From Diploscapter coronatus (lineage: Eukaryota; Nematoda; Chromadorea; Rhabditida; Rhabditidae), in assembly GCA_964036155.1 (NCBI GenBank), contig OZ038423.1, positions 72,245,249 to 72,309,248 on the forward strand: a stretch of DNA of 64,000 nt, in the 5' to 3' direction. Made by a program: the position numbers and the translations under genes. The notes under the pieces were generated by a model. That model was not told the origin of the DNA. It saw only the letters and a program-made list of their open reading frames with translations, and did no database searches. Below are positions 52,140 through 62,670 of this stretch, piece after piece (positions within the stretch are counted from its first letter, which is position 1; every line of letters begins with the position of its first letter).

Positions 52140-53571
52140 ATGACGACCTCACCCCCAGATCAGCTAGCGATGGAGGAATTGTTTGGAAACCCGTTCAGAG
52201 TCAAACAGCAAAAACCAGAAGCAAAACCGAAGGTAAAATTAAGGAGAAATTTTAAAATGAAGGAACGAGCTGATCTTCACCCTATTTTATGTTATTCCTT
52301 CAATTTCGGAAATTTATAAATATCATTTGAACTAAAAAAGAATGAACATAAAAGAAAAAAAAACCGTCAATAAAATATCTAATCATCATACCTGATTTTT
52401 CGTGCTATTTCATAAATTTCTAAATTAGAAAAGAATCGGTATTTTCCAGGAACCATTCGTCTACAAGCCATCAACCTACGTGCAGATCATCGACCAAATG
52501 ATCGGCAGCAAAACGCGGCCCTGGAATCCGGAAAGGACACCTATCAAAATTAATCAGGTTAAGAAGATTCACTTATTCATTTTAGAAAAGAAAATCATCC
52601 TTATAGGCGATCTTCATGAAATAAATTTATTTTGAATTAGAAAATAGATATCTTTATTGGTGATCTTCATGATTAAACATAATTTATCAAATTTTATTCT
52701 TTGAAATTTTGTTTAAACTTTAGTTTTCAGCTTCTGTCTCTGCCCGAAATGACCCGCGAAGAGAAGTGGATTGCGTGGGGCATGGAAAATTGCACGATCA
52801 AAGCCGGCATTTCGGGAGTGCTTGGATACGCTGTTGGTGAGGAAAATTATGTTTTATCAAACCTTTTAAAATAGACCTCATTTTATTTTCTAAATATTTC
52901 AATTTGAGGCGTCGGTTTCGGTTTGTTCACAGCCTCTGTCGACCCTCAATTGTCTATGGTTGGAGGGGATCCTTCGAAACAGGTTCGTTTTTAATTTTAA
53001 GAAAAATATGATCATAAATATTGTTATTTTATTTTTAAAAGAAAAAATATTAAGTTGACCCTAAAACAAACGTGGAAGGAAATGAGCAGTCGAATGAAGT
53101 CGTACGGCAAGAACTTCGGCGGCATCGGGCTCATGTTTGCCGGTATTTCTGCTCTTTTTTCATTAAATATAAAAATCGCATTTCAGGAACCGAATGCCTT
53201 CTTGAAACCGTGAGAGCGAAGAGCGACTGGAAGAATGGGACTTTGTCGGGGGGTATAGTCGATTTTTTCCTGTAGATTATAAATTATCAATTTTATCGAG
53301 CAAAAGAGTTGTTTGTGGCAGATTTTTTCAGTTATTATCTAAACTAACAAATTACTTCCATATCATAAAATAGCAATAAGTGCAAGAATTAAACCGGAAC
53401 TATAAAATTCTATCTGAAACGTTGATTTTATCGAATTATTTATTGATCTCCGCTTTTCCAGGAATAGTGGGAGCAGCCCTGGGTCTGCGTGCGGGAATCG
53501 TGCCAGCGCTTTGGGGCGCAGCCGGCTTCGCCGCCTTCTCCACGCTCATCGACCACTGGATGCATCGATAA
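52140..53571 (+). CDS. TIMM22: Mitochondrial carrier import channel TIM22
   Basis: TIM22 forms the inner-membrane translocase that inserts metabolite carriers into mitochondria. Seven exons (52140-52232, 52450-52557, 52731-52836, 52909-52982, 53055-53142, 53187-53252, 53462-53571) give 214 residues, slightly longer than human (194). The Tim17/22/23 family core is clear: [40 protein letters not shown], the conserved [16 protein letters not shown], then [13 protein letters not shown]. Four hydrophobic segments fit the family topology. No cleavable presequence is seen, as is usual for TIM22. Confidence 0.95.
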
Positions 53572-54386
53572 ATGTGATTTTTCATTTATCGATTTATTTT
53601 TTCTTATTGCTAGATAATTCTTCCTCTGAAACGAATCTATTCATTTGGTTTTGAATTTTTTTCATGCAAATGACCTTCATGCATATTTTCTGAGAAAATA
53701 GAAGTTTAAACAATTGAACTCATATTATTTTCTACTGAAACCCTTACATGATAGTGCTCATGAAAATGATCTATCTAAAATAGTTTCCTAAAAATTATTC
53801 AATTTTCATGCTAAATAATAGAATATCAAATTCAGCCTTAGTTTGGAATTAGAAGTAGGAAGAATATTACGATTTACAATTAGGAATTGTTACATTATAC
53901 TCGTTGTTTACTTGTTTTCCTTCTAAATACGGGTAATAAAATTTTTAAATCTACTTCTTCCTGAACAAAAATGACAATTCGAATTGAAAAATGAAAATAG
54001 AAATGATTGTCTTAAAATCAGTTGAATTGAGACGTGAAAACAGGTTGGAAAATGGGTGGAAATGTGAAAATGTCATCAATCAAAGTTGCTTGTAGCAGAC
54101 TGGCCGAAGTTGACCGACTGGGTAAACATTGAAAAAAGTCGACAACGATAAATACTATTTTAGCCATTTTAGTTAGCCGGTAGTGCTATTGATAAGTTAT
54201 CTCATGTAATTTTTGAACCCTACTAAATATCTATGGAAATAGCTATATTAACTATGATTTTAGATATTAGCTAGTGATTTGATAAGATCCTCTTAGCATA
54301 ACACTATCTTTACTATAATAATTTTAATTAGAATCTATTGATATCGATAAAACTTCTTTATCTAAATTTTGATTAAGGTTCAGAAA
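53572..54386 (+). other. TIM22 3' UTR and intergenic region
   Basis: Non-coding, AT-rich. AATAAA near 53936 may serve TIM22. GGTTCAG ends at 54383, three bases before the next ATG. No coding or repeat element stands out. Confidence 0.5.
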
Positions 54387-56748
54387 ATGTCGTCATTCTG
54401 GGTCTTGGTTTCTTTGACGACATTCGTCGTTGGCCTTCTGAATCTCATCGATGCTGCTCCGGATTCTATGATCAGACATTTCGTTATCAATGAAACCGCC
54501 TCCATGCAGAAGGCTTTCGATCAGATGCCTAAGGTTTGAAATTTTAATTTGGCCTAAAATATTGGAGTTCTAATTTTAAAGGCTGATCCTCGTTTATTTT
54601 AATGAACATTTAGGAATGTACGAAGAATGGCAAGACGTTTAAAGAGGGTGAAAGTTTCGAATTCGGAAACCTTCGATATAAATGCCAGAAGTATGGAGTC
54701 TATTCTATTGAAGGTAAGTAGGAATAAATAGTTTTAGGAAGACTGCATCAACTTCAAAGTTAAATTCAACGTCAGAGAAGTTAAAGATAGATTTTGTGCA
54801 TACTAAATTTTCATCTATTTAAGAAATAGACACCTTTGAGGTTTCTTCCTTAGAAACAGTGTTGAGAAGAAAAGTGATGGTAGACAACTACAGTAATCCC
54901 AAAATAGTAAACTTTCAGGCTGTCAAACTGATGATAAAAAGCCGATCGCTCTTGGAGAATCCACAGTCATCAACAGTGTGAAGCACCAATGCTTATCTGT
55001 CGGAAATAGCATTCACTATAGACAAACTGTAAGATGAATTTTATTAGAATTCATTTTTCATTCTGAAATTCCATGTTTGTGGCACAATGGGTCAGCCGGA
55101 TTGCGATAAAATCCCGCTGCCAAGTCGATTTGAAGAAGCGAAACAGAAATTGGAGAAGGAGATCATGAAAATGGTGAGACTTGTATATTGTAGAGAATAA
55201 GACTACCAAATATTTCACAATCCCTAAAACCATACAGCATACAACACACGCCTCGAGCATCTTTCTTCTCTCTTTGAATCATGAGTCTCATTCCGAGTTT
55301 CTCGAATTCGGACTCAACGCCTTTCTCTGCACTTATAATAACCCCAGATAGTATAAATAGGGGGCGATCCCAGCCTAAAGGAGAAAGGGGAGTGGGCATG
55401 GAATAGCATAGTACCATGACCCATAGTTATTTCGAGTTATTGTTCCCTACTGATTGTATTATTCTGTGATAATAGTAGACCTCTATTGTTGATGCCGAAA
55501 TCTGGGGAAAGAATTATTTTAGGCCAGTCTTTTATTTTCGTGTGCTATTTCTCGATTTTCTAACCATTAAAAATAACTGTGCATCACTTTGCATCTCCAA
55601 GATTTCGACATCAACAATAGTCAAGCACGCGTCTAAACTTAAAGTCATCAACTAAAACTTTTACTATATTTCTTATGGATAAAATTTTCAAATTCTATCC
55701 AGTTTGGAACCTACTTTTCCGTATAAAAAATCAAGTTCACAAAAATGCAACAGTAAAAGATATTATCGTATAAGATTATACTGAAAATTTATCGATTTTT
55801 TCAGCCATCATTAAAGACGGTAAATATACCCGAGGGATGGACAGTGATCGACGGCGGATCGAACAAAATCCCCAACACGAATGCGACTGTTATCACTAGA
55901 ATTCTCATGTTCAACGCCATCCCGGGACAACATCAGAGGCAAAGAAATTGATGAAGATCGGCTTTCAAATTTTTCATTGATTTCAGAATGAAAAGAGGGG
56001 ATAATTTCAAGGGACCTGGAATCGGTTCTGTCGTTGGAGTTGAGGATGTTGGATCGGTAAGAATGAAAAAATTGACATTTGAAAAATACTCCATAAAATG
56101 AGAAAGTTTTTCTTGCCTGACAAATAATGGAAATAATCGGAATACAATTTTCGGGAGGTGAAAAATAAATTCAACAATTTCAGGACTCAGGCAAACCGAT
56201 GATGCCCATGGATATGCTCATCAAATCGTCGCATGAAATTGCCGCTGTAAAATGTCTTATCAAAAATTATTCTACCTCAGAAATTCAGAAGAAAGCCAAA
56301 AACGGGCCCACAGCTTCTCGAGTCTCTGTGACCGAAACGCAGAATCAGAGAAAGGCATCGACTGCTATTTTTCATGATCATAAACAAAAACCTGTCGCTG
56401 TACAGGCGGTTGGCGCGAAAATGAACATAAGGTGAAATTTGAAAAAAATACTTGATAATATTTTTTGATTGATAAAAAGTAATCTGACATTCTAAAATAA
56501 TGGTGGTTTATAATTTAGACAAAACGGGGGAGATATGATGAAAAACTCACATAACAATGGAGGACAAGAAATGAAGTACAAGGTAAAAAAAATAATTTAT
56601 ATCTTAAAAAAAAATCTAAATTTAGCCCGGAACCATAATCGGTTCGAAATCGTTTGTCGATTGGTCCGGACAAACGAAAGCCATCAATGGAAAGCCGATG
56701 GCTGTTGGAGGGGGAAACTTCGTGTTTGGAAATAAGCAAACTCATTGA
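54387..56748 (+). CDS. Secreted MIG-18-like protein with fibronectin-type-I-like Cys repeats
   Basis: Nematode MIG-18-like proteins are secreted and act on gonadal cell migration and basement membrane; the role here is inferred. Nine exons in consistent phase give 357 residues. An N-terminal signal peptide is present (FWVLVSLTTFVVGLLNLIDA). Exons 2-3 carry the Cys-rich module: CTKNGKTFKEGESFEFGN, then RYKC, GC and QC, with Gly and Tyr spacing typical of these domains. The rest has no recognised domain: a short charged helix, then a Gly-containing region ending in GTIIGSKSFVDWSGQ and FVFGNKQTH. Exon 4 is taken to start at 55096, the only acceptor that keeps frame with a normal-sized intron. 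The intron after 55938 must use a GC donor (CAGAG|GCAAAG). The 630-bp intron at 55174-55804 holds a TATA-like box and a hairpin. Confidence 0.75.
55352..55360 (+). promoter_or_regulatory. TATA-box-like sequence inside an intron
   Basis: TATAAATAG followed by a GC-rich patch, located about 130 bp upstream of an inverted repeat and inside the fourth intron of the MIG-18-like gene. It has the form of a core promoter, but no downstream ORF of substance starts nearby. Confidence 0.3.
55483..55620. repeat. Inverted repeat with 21-bp arms in intron
   Basis: CTATTGTTGATGCCGAAATC (from 55483) is matched in inverted orientation at 55600-55620, 20 of 21 bases, with a loop of about 96 bases. It could be the ends of a small non-autonomous transposon or a structured RNA. 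No target duplication was confirmed. Confidence 0.6.
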
Positions 56749-56955
56749 GAATTAGCTAAATTTCTACAAAGAAATGCTCTACCTCGAAATTCATCGATTA
56801 CCTCCGATAGTGACTTGAATAAATTGTTGATTACTCTTAAAAATAACTTTTCATCAAGCCTAGTTTATCAATTGCTAACACGATAAATCATAAAGGATCA
56901 AGAAAGAAAATTTTAAATCAATAAATCAATATTCCCTGTGCTCTTTATCGGTTAA

Positions 56956-57034
56956 TAGAAAAAGGCACCGGGTTTTCTAAGAAATAGTATGGAGAGGCAA
57001 GATAGGAAAAGAAAAAAACCGGTGCCTTTTTCTA
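56956..57034. repeat. Hairpin with perfect 16-bp stem
   Basis: TAGAAAAAGGCACCGG (56956-56971) is exactly inverted at 57019-57034, with a 47-base purine-rich loop. Pairing is weak beyond the 16 bp. Confidence 0.65.
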
Positions 57035-57147
57035 GGAGCCTCTTTATCTCGATATGGGAAAATTTAGAGTTGAATAATGCAGCCCTTTTATTTGACATTA
57101 TATTTTATGAATGTTATCTTTATCTTTGTTCGACTATTATTCAAAGT

Positions 57148-57226
57148 TTCAATAAATGCGATACAGACAACTCTCAAAGATATCCAATAAGGACAGTGAA
57201 AAATTGCAACTGAAATAAATATTATT
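57148..57226 (+). repeat. Dispersed repeat, copy B
   Basis: Second copy of the roughly 80-bp sequence at 38266-38347, same orientation. The best-conserved blocks are GATACAGACAACT and TGAAATAAATATT. It is not next to a recognised kelch gene. Confidence 0.5.
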
Positions 57227-58067
57227 TAAGATATTTTTCAAAACTAAAACTCTCTTCCTCCTGAACATGCTGCATTTGGACGCGAGATGATGGCATTTTG
57301 TATGATATTCGAAATTGAGCAAATCGTTGTCCACTCAATTCAAATCTCTTCATTTGTTTATTTATAATTCCTAATCATTTATCAAAATTATTAATTTTAT
57401 GGATATCCATCTAAAATTATTCTTTTTCAAACAAATATAACAATTTGTATGAAAAATTTCCTGTTTGAAACATTAAGAATTTTTTACTCATCGAGTGAGA
57501 AAATAATGATAAATAATATCGTTGATTGGAGAGAAGGTAACTCTTTCCAAGTGGATCTTCATCATTTCTTCCCTGCCATCCAGGGGTGTGAAATTTACAC
57601 CCTTGTTGTCATTTCAAAAATTGAATTCTCGAGGAATATTTTTATTGTTAGCCCCTCGCTCTCGAGTGGATTAGGATCGCCGTGCAGAGACGCAAATAGC
57701 GGTTAGTCGATTTGTGCGTGAGCGGGGCAAATCTCGTGAGGACGACTATTTTGGGCACGACCGAGGCGCACACGGCTAGAGTGCAGAGATTTGGATGTGA
57801 CAGAGTGTGAAGGAGAGAGTGTAGGAAGAGGGGAAGGAGAGGGCAGACAAGCAGAACATATCGGGGATACAGTCAGATGTTGGCGAGTGCAGGGACGGTT
57901 CTGGAATTTGGAAAAGATTAATCTTCACTTTGTAAAAAATAGTCTCCATTATTTTTGAAGAAGAAAATGGAAGATCAAATTTGTTGAAAAATTCGTGAAG
58001 TTCATCTTTAAACTTTTACCTTCCAGAATTTGGTTTATCGGAAATTCTTCCGAATTACAAACCTGCT

Positions 58068-59262
58068 CTATTTCTCCTTTCCCTTGGATTTTCTCTTGCT
58101 TTTACCTCCCTTCGCGGCTCTGCCCTTCTTCTTGCCAGTGTCTTTCTAAATTTGTTCTCCATTCGACAGTATTTCAGGGCGAGTTAGACTTTATTTTTGT
58201 TCGAAATGACAAAGAATCAAAAAATTCTATATCATCTCCTCGAATTTTGCATCTCCTAACCTTTTTCTTGCTGCCTTTCTTCTTGCCACTGCCCTTTGAC
58301 TTTTTCGGTGACATTGCAGACTGTAAATGGAACTTTTAAGATTTTTAAATACCTCTGATTTTAAAAAAAAATCTGCTTGAATTCAAATTTTTGAGTCCGG
58401 AGCGATTTATAAGACAATTTACTGGGGAATCCTAAATCGTTTTTTTAAATCACCCCAAATCTGAATTTTTCACTTTGCTTATTTTCTACCTCTGCAGAGC
58501 TGACGCTGCTCATGTTGCTGGACGAGGAGATGCCCGACTTGTCTTCCCTTCCCTTCTTTCCTTTCTTGCCCTTCTGAAATTTTCAAACATTAAAGAACTA
58601 TTATTTGACTGACTCTTTCTCTCATCACATTATTTTCCTACTCATTTTAACTTCCTATATCTAACTATAGTATTTCATGTAGTACTGTCCTATTCTTCGT
58701 CTTCGAGAAGAAAATCCTATGAACTTTCTTCACATTAAAACTGAAGGGGGTTCAGAGTAAAACAGAACGGTAGTTAAGAGGTGATCTTCTCGACGTTGAT
58801 CTTCATCATTGCCATTCAGCCTTATCCCGAAACCCACCTTTCCCTTCTTCTTGGCCTTGATTTTCTTGATTCTCGGGACGTGCTTGAGGCGCTGCTTGGT
58901 CAGGCATCTGAAAGCGATGCATGTTCTCTAATCAGAAAATAGTAGTTTTTGAATTTTAGAGTGCTTTCCAAGAATTCTACTTTTTTTGAATATTCGACAT
59001 GCTATTATCAACAATGCTATCAATATCATAAAGTATATGGCTCATAATTTCGTGAGACTGTTCAGGTCAACTATGTCACTGTTAATCATGGAATTGTTAA
59101 TAATGTCATTGTCACTTCTTCATTCATAACTGACCGAACGAGAGCGGTCATGCTGAGTCCGAGAAGGACGCCGAACACGGCACCGATGACGAAGAAGATG
59201 CCGAACGGAAGGATGAAGTTGGGTCCGCCGCCCTTGCTCGGGTTCGCTGTCGAGGCTGGCAT
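58068..59262 (-). CDS. Small single-pass membrane protein with lysine-rich tail (unrecognised)
   Basis: I do not recognise this gene. Five exons (59262-59135, 58907-58838, 58573-58490, 58320-58261, 58145-58068) join in phase to 139 residues. A short N-terminus leads to one clear membrane segment at about residues 16-42 (LPFGIFFVIGAVFGVLLGLS). The rest is extremely basic: KKIKAKKKGK, KGKKGKKGRED, KKSKGSGKKKGSKKK and RKSKGKEK, with a Ser-rich patch (SGISSSSNMSSVSS) between. By the positive-inside rule the Lys tail is probably cytosolic, and it could bind acidic lipids or RNA; this is inference. TTTGCAG lies 11 bases before the ATG. Exon phase and clean GT-AG sites make a real gene likely. Confidence 0.7.
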
Positions 59263-60719
59263 CTTCTTGAGTTCTGCAAAAAATCAGATCATTTTCGGAA
59301 AGTTTGCCAATTTTTCAAGGAAAAAGTGAACTTTCAAGAGGCTGACAGTAATGTGTTGCATGCTTTTGATTTTTATATCAATATTCGTGTAAAGTTCATC
59401 CGTTTTCTAGACGAAAGGTTTGAATGAAGAGGAAAATGATGAGCTTCACAAATGAGTGGCCGAAAACTGCGTGAATTTTTCAAGTTTCTCATGTTTATCC
59501 GTAAGAGTTTGTCAGCATTTCGGCGATTTATCTTCGTTTTCCCACCTCGCTGCTATTCTGAAGACCAGCCGACGAAATAATGACGAACCATCTTCTAGAG
59601 AAACGAAGCATTAAATTTGACAATCCATGGCAAAATCAAATTTCGTATCGAAATTTAGAGATTTTGAGTGGCCTCATACCTTAAGGACGCAAATGGAGCC
59701 AAATTTTTGAAGCGAACTTTATAAGGAGATTTCTCGTCACCAGGTTTATCTTGAATATAAATCAGTTTCGAGGGAAGTTTCTTTGAGAAAATGCAACCGA
59801 CTAATGGGTAGACAACTTTGCTTTCTTGGCACCCGACTGATTCGCGACAGGACCTGCCAAAAATTATCTAAAAGTCTTAAAATTCAATAAAATCGGAATT
59901 GTGGACAATTTTCAATCGTTTAGATGTATTCAAATCATGATCGCGAATTCATTTGACGAAAAATGTTAGCAAAAATGGGAATTCGGAAGACGTCTTTCGA
60001 CGCCACAACTTTTCATGGAATTATCCATTGCGAAGACGGCAAAAGAATCTCAGAATCAGTAAAAATTGGGCTTTCTTATGGAATAATTTTCATCATTCAT
60101 TCATGCTTCACGTTTCAAAACCCAGTTACGCTCTCTACATATATCAAGTTATCTCATGACTTTTTCAGATTTTCAATAATTCGTTTCATAGGTATATTCT
60201 ATCTCAATCAATGATCAATAATCGCTCATCACAATGGATAAATTTTGTTATTATTCCTATAAATCTAAATCAAGCTTCATTAAAACTTTCTCATTCCGAC
60301 TCTGATCTGTTTATTCAGTCAAAATGACGGGGTTGTTTTGCTCAAACATTGCGAGTTTTCATCCTCAAATTGTCTGGAGCACCATTCGTGGCACTAAAAT
60401 TGCATTAATATGCCAAAAATAACCATCAACATCGAGAAAAATATCAAAACAACGAAAATCACTAAGGAAACTGTAAATGGTCATAAATTTGATCAGACAA
60501 ACATCAGCAAATCAAAACAGCTCGTCAATTTACATAATCTGTCAGAAAACTGTTGGAAAATGTCGAAATAATAAGCAAATATTGGAGATTCAAACATTAG
60601 GCGATCAGTCACGTAATCGTCAAAGCTACTATAAAAGGTGAGTTTTCGAGATGAAAGATATCTTGATTTCGAGCTCTACAATAAATCTTCCTTCTATTTA
60701 AACTTAATCGCGACTAAAC
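59263..60719. other. Divergent intergenic region
   Basis: 1.46 kb between two divergent genes. Apart from a TATA box close to the right-hand gene, I see no coding sequence or repeat. Short open frames at 59953-60214 have no family features. Confidence 0.5.
60630..60637 (+). promoter_or_regulatory. TATA box of the small secreted-protein gene
   Basis: TATAAAAG lies 83 bases before the ATG at 60720, which would put transcription start near 60660 with a leader of about 60 bases. There is no acceptor close to this ATG, so this gene may not be trans-spliced. Confidence 0.6.
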
Positions 60720-61727
60720 ATGAAATTCCTGACCTGCTTCGCATTTGCCATCTGTCTGGCATTCGCTTACGGGGTAAGTCAGGTGAAGTTCAATTTCTAC
60801 TTCAGGCTTCAAATTTGAACAAAGATTTCTAAAGCTCGAAAACTTTCGAACTCGGATCTACTGCGAATTTGAGATGAGTTCAAGTTGGGCTTTTGAGTAG
60901 AATTTCAAAATTTCGGAATTTGAAGTTTGAAGTTGGAACTTTCTGATCATGAAACGAAGATATGACACTGAGAATTCAGCAATCGTCTCCAGCCGTCACA
61001 CTTCCACCTGTGACTGTTCCTGGTGTGACAGGAGTGACCGACGTTACTGGTCCTGCCGATGACCTGATCACCGCTCTACAGAGAATCATCCAGGAGTTGA
61101 ATGTAAGAAAAAGCGTTATTTATAAGTCGGACTTCGAAATTTTCTAAACCTGATCTTATTTGTTTTGTAAAGTATTTAAATTTCAATGTTTCAGAAGCTG
61201 CTCCAAGAAATCGTCAATGGAACTTTGACTTCTTTGATTAGAGTCCTTCAAACCGTGGGTGAACTGCTGGGAATTACGAAAGATCCCCGGGTCACCCAAA
61301 TTCTCACCGACCTCTTCAGCGACTTGGTAACTCTGAGATCATCATAGACTTGTTCTGATCTTGAATTTTCAGCTCGAAACTGTCTTCTCCAGCCCAGGCG
61401 ATGTTCTTACTGGCGCTACCAAGGTACAGAATCTTTATCAATTTTTGCACAATATAGAGAAAAATCTAATCACTAATTTTTCTAAATTTTAGCTTCTTTA
61501 TACTAAAAAAGAGTTGAATTTCAAAATCTACTCTTTGAGGAAAAAATAATTAAAATTTCCAGGAAAAAGTCCTGTCTCTGATCCGAGAGACGATCGGCAA
61601 ACTTCAAGCCCTGCTGGACCAACTCTTGGGCGGCTTTTCTGGCACTGGTCTCCCAATTACCCTCCCCACAGTGCCTACTGCCTCTGTTCCTGTGTCCGTG
61701 CCAAGATCTCGCAGATTCGCCCAGTAA
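60720..61727 (+). CDS. Small secreted amphipathic-helix protein (unrecognised)
   Basis: I do not recognise the family. Five exons (60720-60773, 60980-61102, 61195-61326, 61373-61423, 61563-61727) are all phase 0 and give 174 residues. Residues 1-18 are a typical signal peptide (MKFLTCFAFAICLAFAYG), and exon 1 ends exactly at the predicted cleavage point. A Pro/Val/Thr-rich linker follows (PAVTLPPVTVPGVTGVTDV), then about 95 residues with regular Leu/Ile spacing (ALQRIIQELNKLLQEIVNG, LIRVLQTVGELLGI, LIRETIGKLQALLDQLLGG), suggesting an amphipathic helical bundle or lipid binding. The end is Pro/Val-rich with a dibasic RSRRFAQ terminus. There are no cysteines after the signal peptide. A TATA box lies 83 bases upstream and AATAAA near 61794. 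Confidence 0.8.
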
Positions 61728-62670
61728 ATCCGAATTTCAAAACCCTTTTTGTATATCGTAGCGTAGATTTTTACTTTGTCTTTCAAATGTCTTTAATAAA
61801 GACTTGGATATTTCGATTTCAAGGTTTTTGTTCGAGAATTGCGAAATTTGTTATACAAAATCATTTTTGTAGTTTTGCCTGACAGATAAGTTTTACTTAT
61901 TTGCAAGAAGAGCAAAAGAAGATACGTTTTGCATTCGATTGGCAATCATTTTGAACATCTACTGATTGCTTGTCGATGACTCATAACATTTTGCTGAAAA
62001 GATAAGAGAAAAATTACAAACAAATTATTGGATTTGGTCACGGAATTTTTGAAATAAAATATTTGAAAGCATGTTTATTTCAGTTACAACAATGTTTCCT
62101 CATCATTTTTGGATATCTTCGAGGGTTGTCTGTATTATGTGCATTGAAATTAAGTTATTATTTCATTTTATTGAATAAAATTTCTGTATGAAATCTGAGA
62201 TTACTATAATTAGAGAGGCCAATTGTTTATTTCAAAATAGATTGAATTTGGCAAATTTGATATCAGTGTGATGGCCGAGATCGTGACGAACTCAAAACTT
62301 TTTAAATTTTCAAATTTGATATTTACTTGAAATTGATGTCTAATTTCGAAGTTATCTCTTTCGCTTTTATCATCTCGGCAACGATAAGTTGTACCTTTTA
62401 GAACCGGTTTTGAAATATCTTTGTCATTTCGGTTTTTGCTCATTTGAAAACAAATATTTGAAAAGAAATGATTTATTCTCATTCGACTTTTTAAAGTCAG
62501 AAGAAAAACAGTTATACACAAGGTAATAGCGTGAGGAGAATGACCAGATCAAGAACAAAATGAACATACCTAGAGATAAAGATCACAATAAATTAGGCGA
62601 AATGGTATATAAATTATTGCAGCGCAAATGTCAATAGCTCGAAGATAACTTAAAGTCCCTGGAATGTCAT
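61728..62670. other. Convergent intergenic region
   Basis: 3' flanks of the secreted-protein gene (AATAAA near 61794) and of the neuropeptide-like gene. A 103-codon minus-strand open frame (62521-62210) lacks recognisable features. Nothing else was seen. Confidence 0.5.

Larger units (their letters stand above)
56749..58067. other. Intergenic region with repeats
   Basis: Lies between the convergent MIG-18-like and lysine-rich genes. A poly(A) signal (GAATAAAT) is near 56817. It contains a perfect 16-bp-stem hairpin, repeat copy B, a 19-bp palindrome (57584-57602) and a locally GC-rich stretch (about 57650-57900). No protein-coding gene or tRNA was recognised. Confidence 0.5.

Noticed and set aside
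42031..53571. Operon of TMEM201, LMBRD2 and TIM22
   Set aside because: Spacing is 0.6-0.8 kb, larger than typical nematode operon gaps of about 0.1 kb, and nothing shows SL2-type processing.
57650..57900. GC-rich patch as a tRNA or SL RNA gene
   Set aside because: No cloverleaf, A/B boxes, Sm site or leader-like donor could be placed.
62210..62521. 103-codon open frame on the minus strand
   Set aside because: Lies in convergent 3' DNA, without a signal peptide, domain or splice structure.
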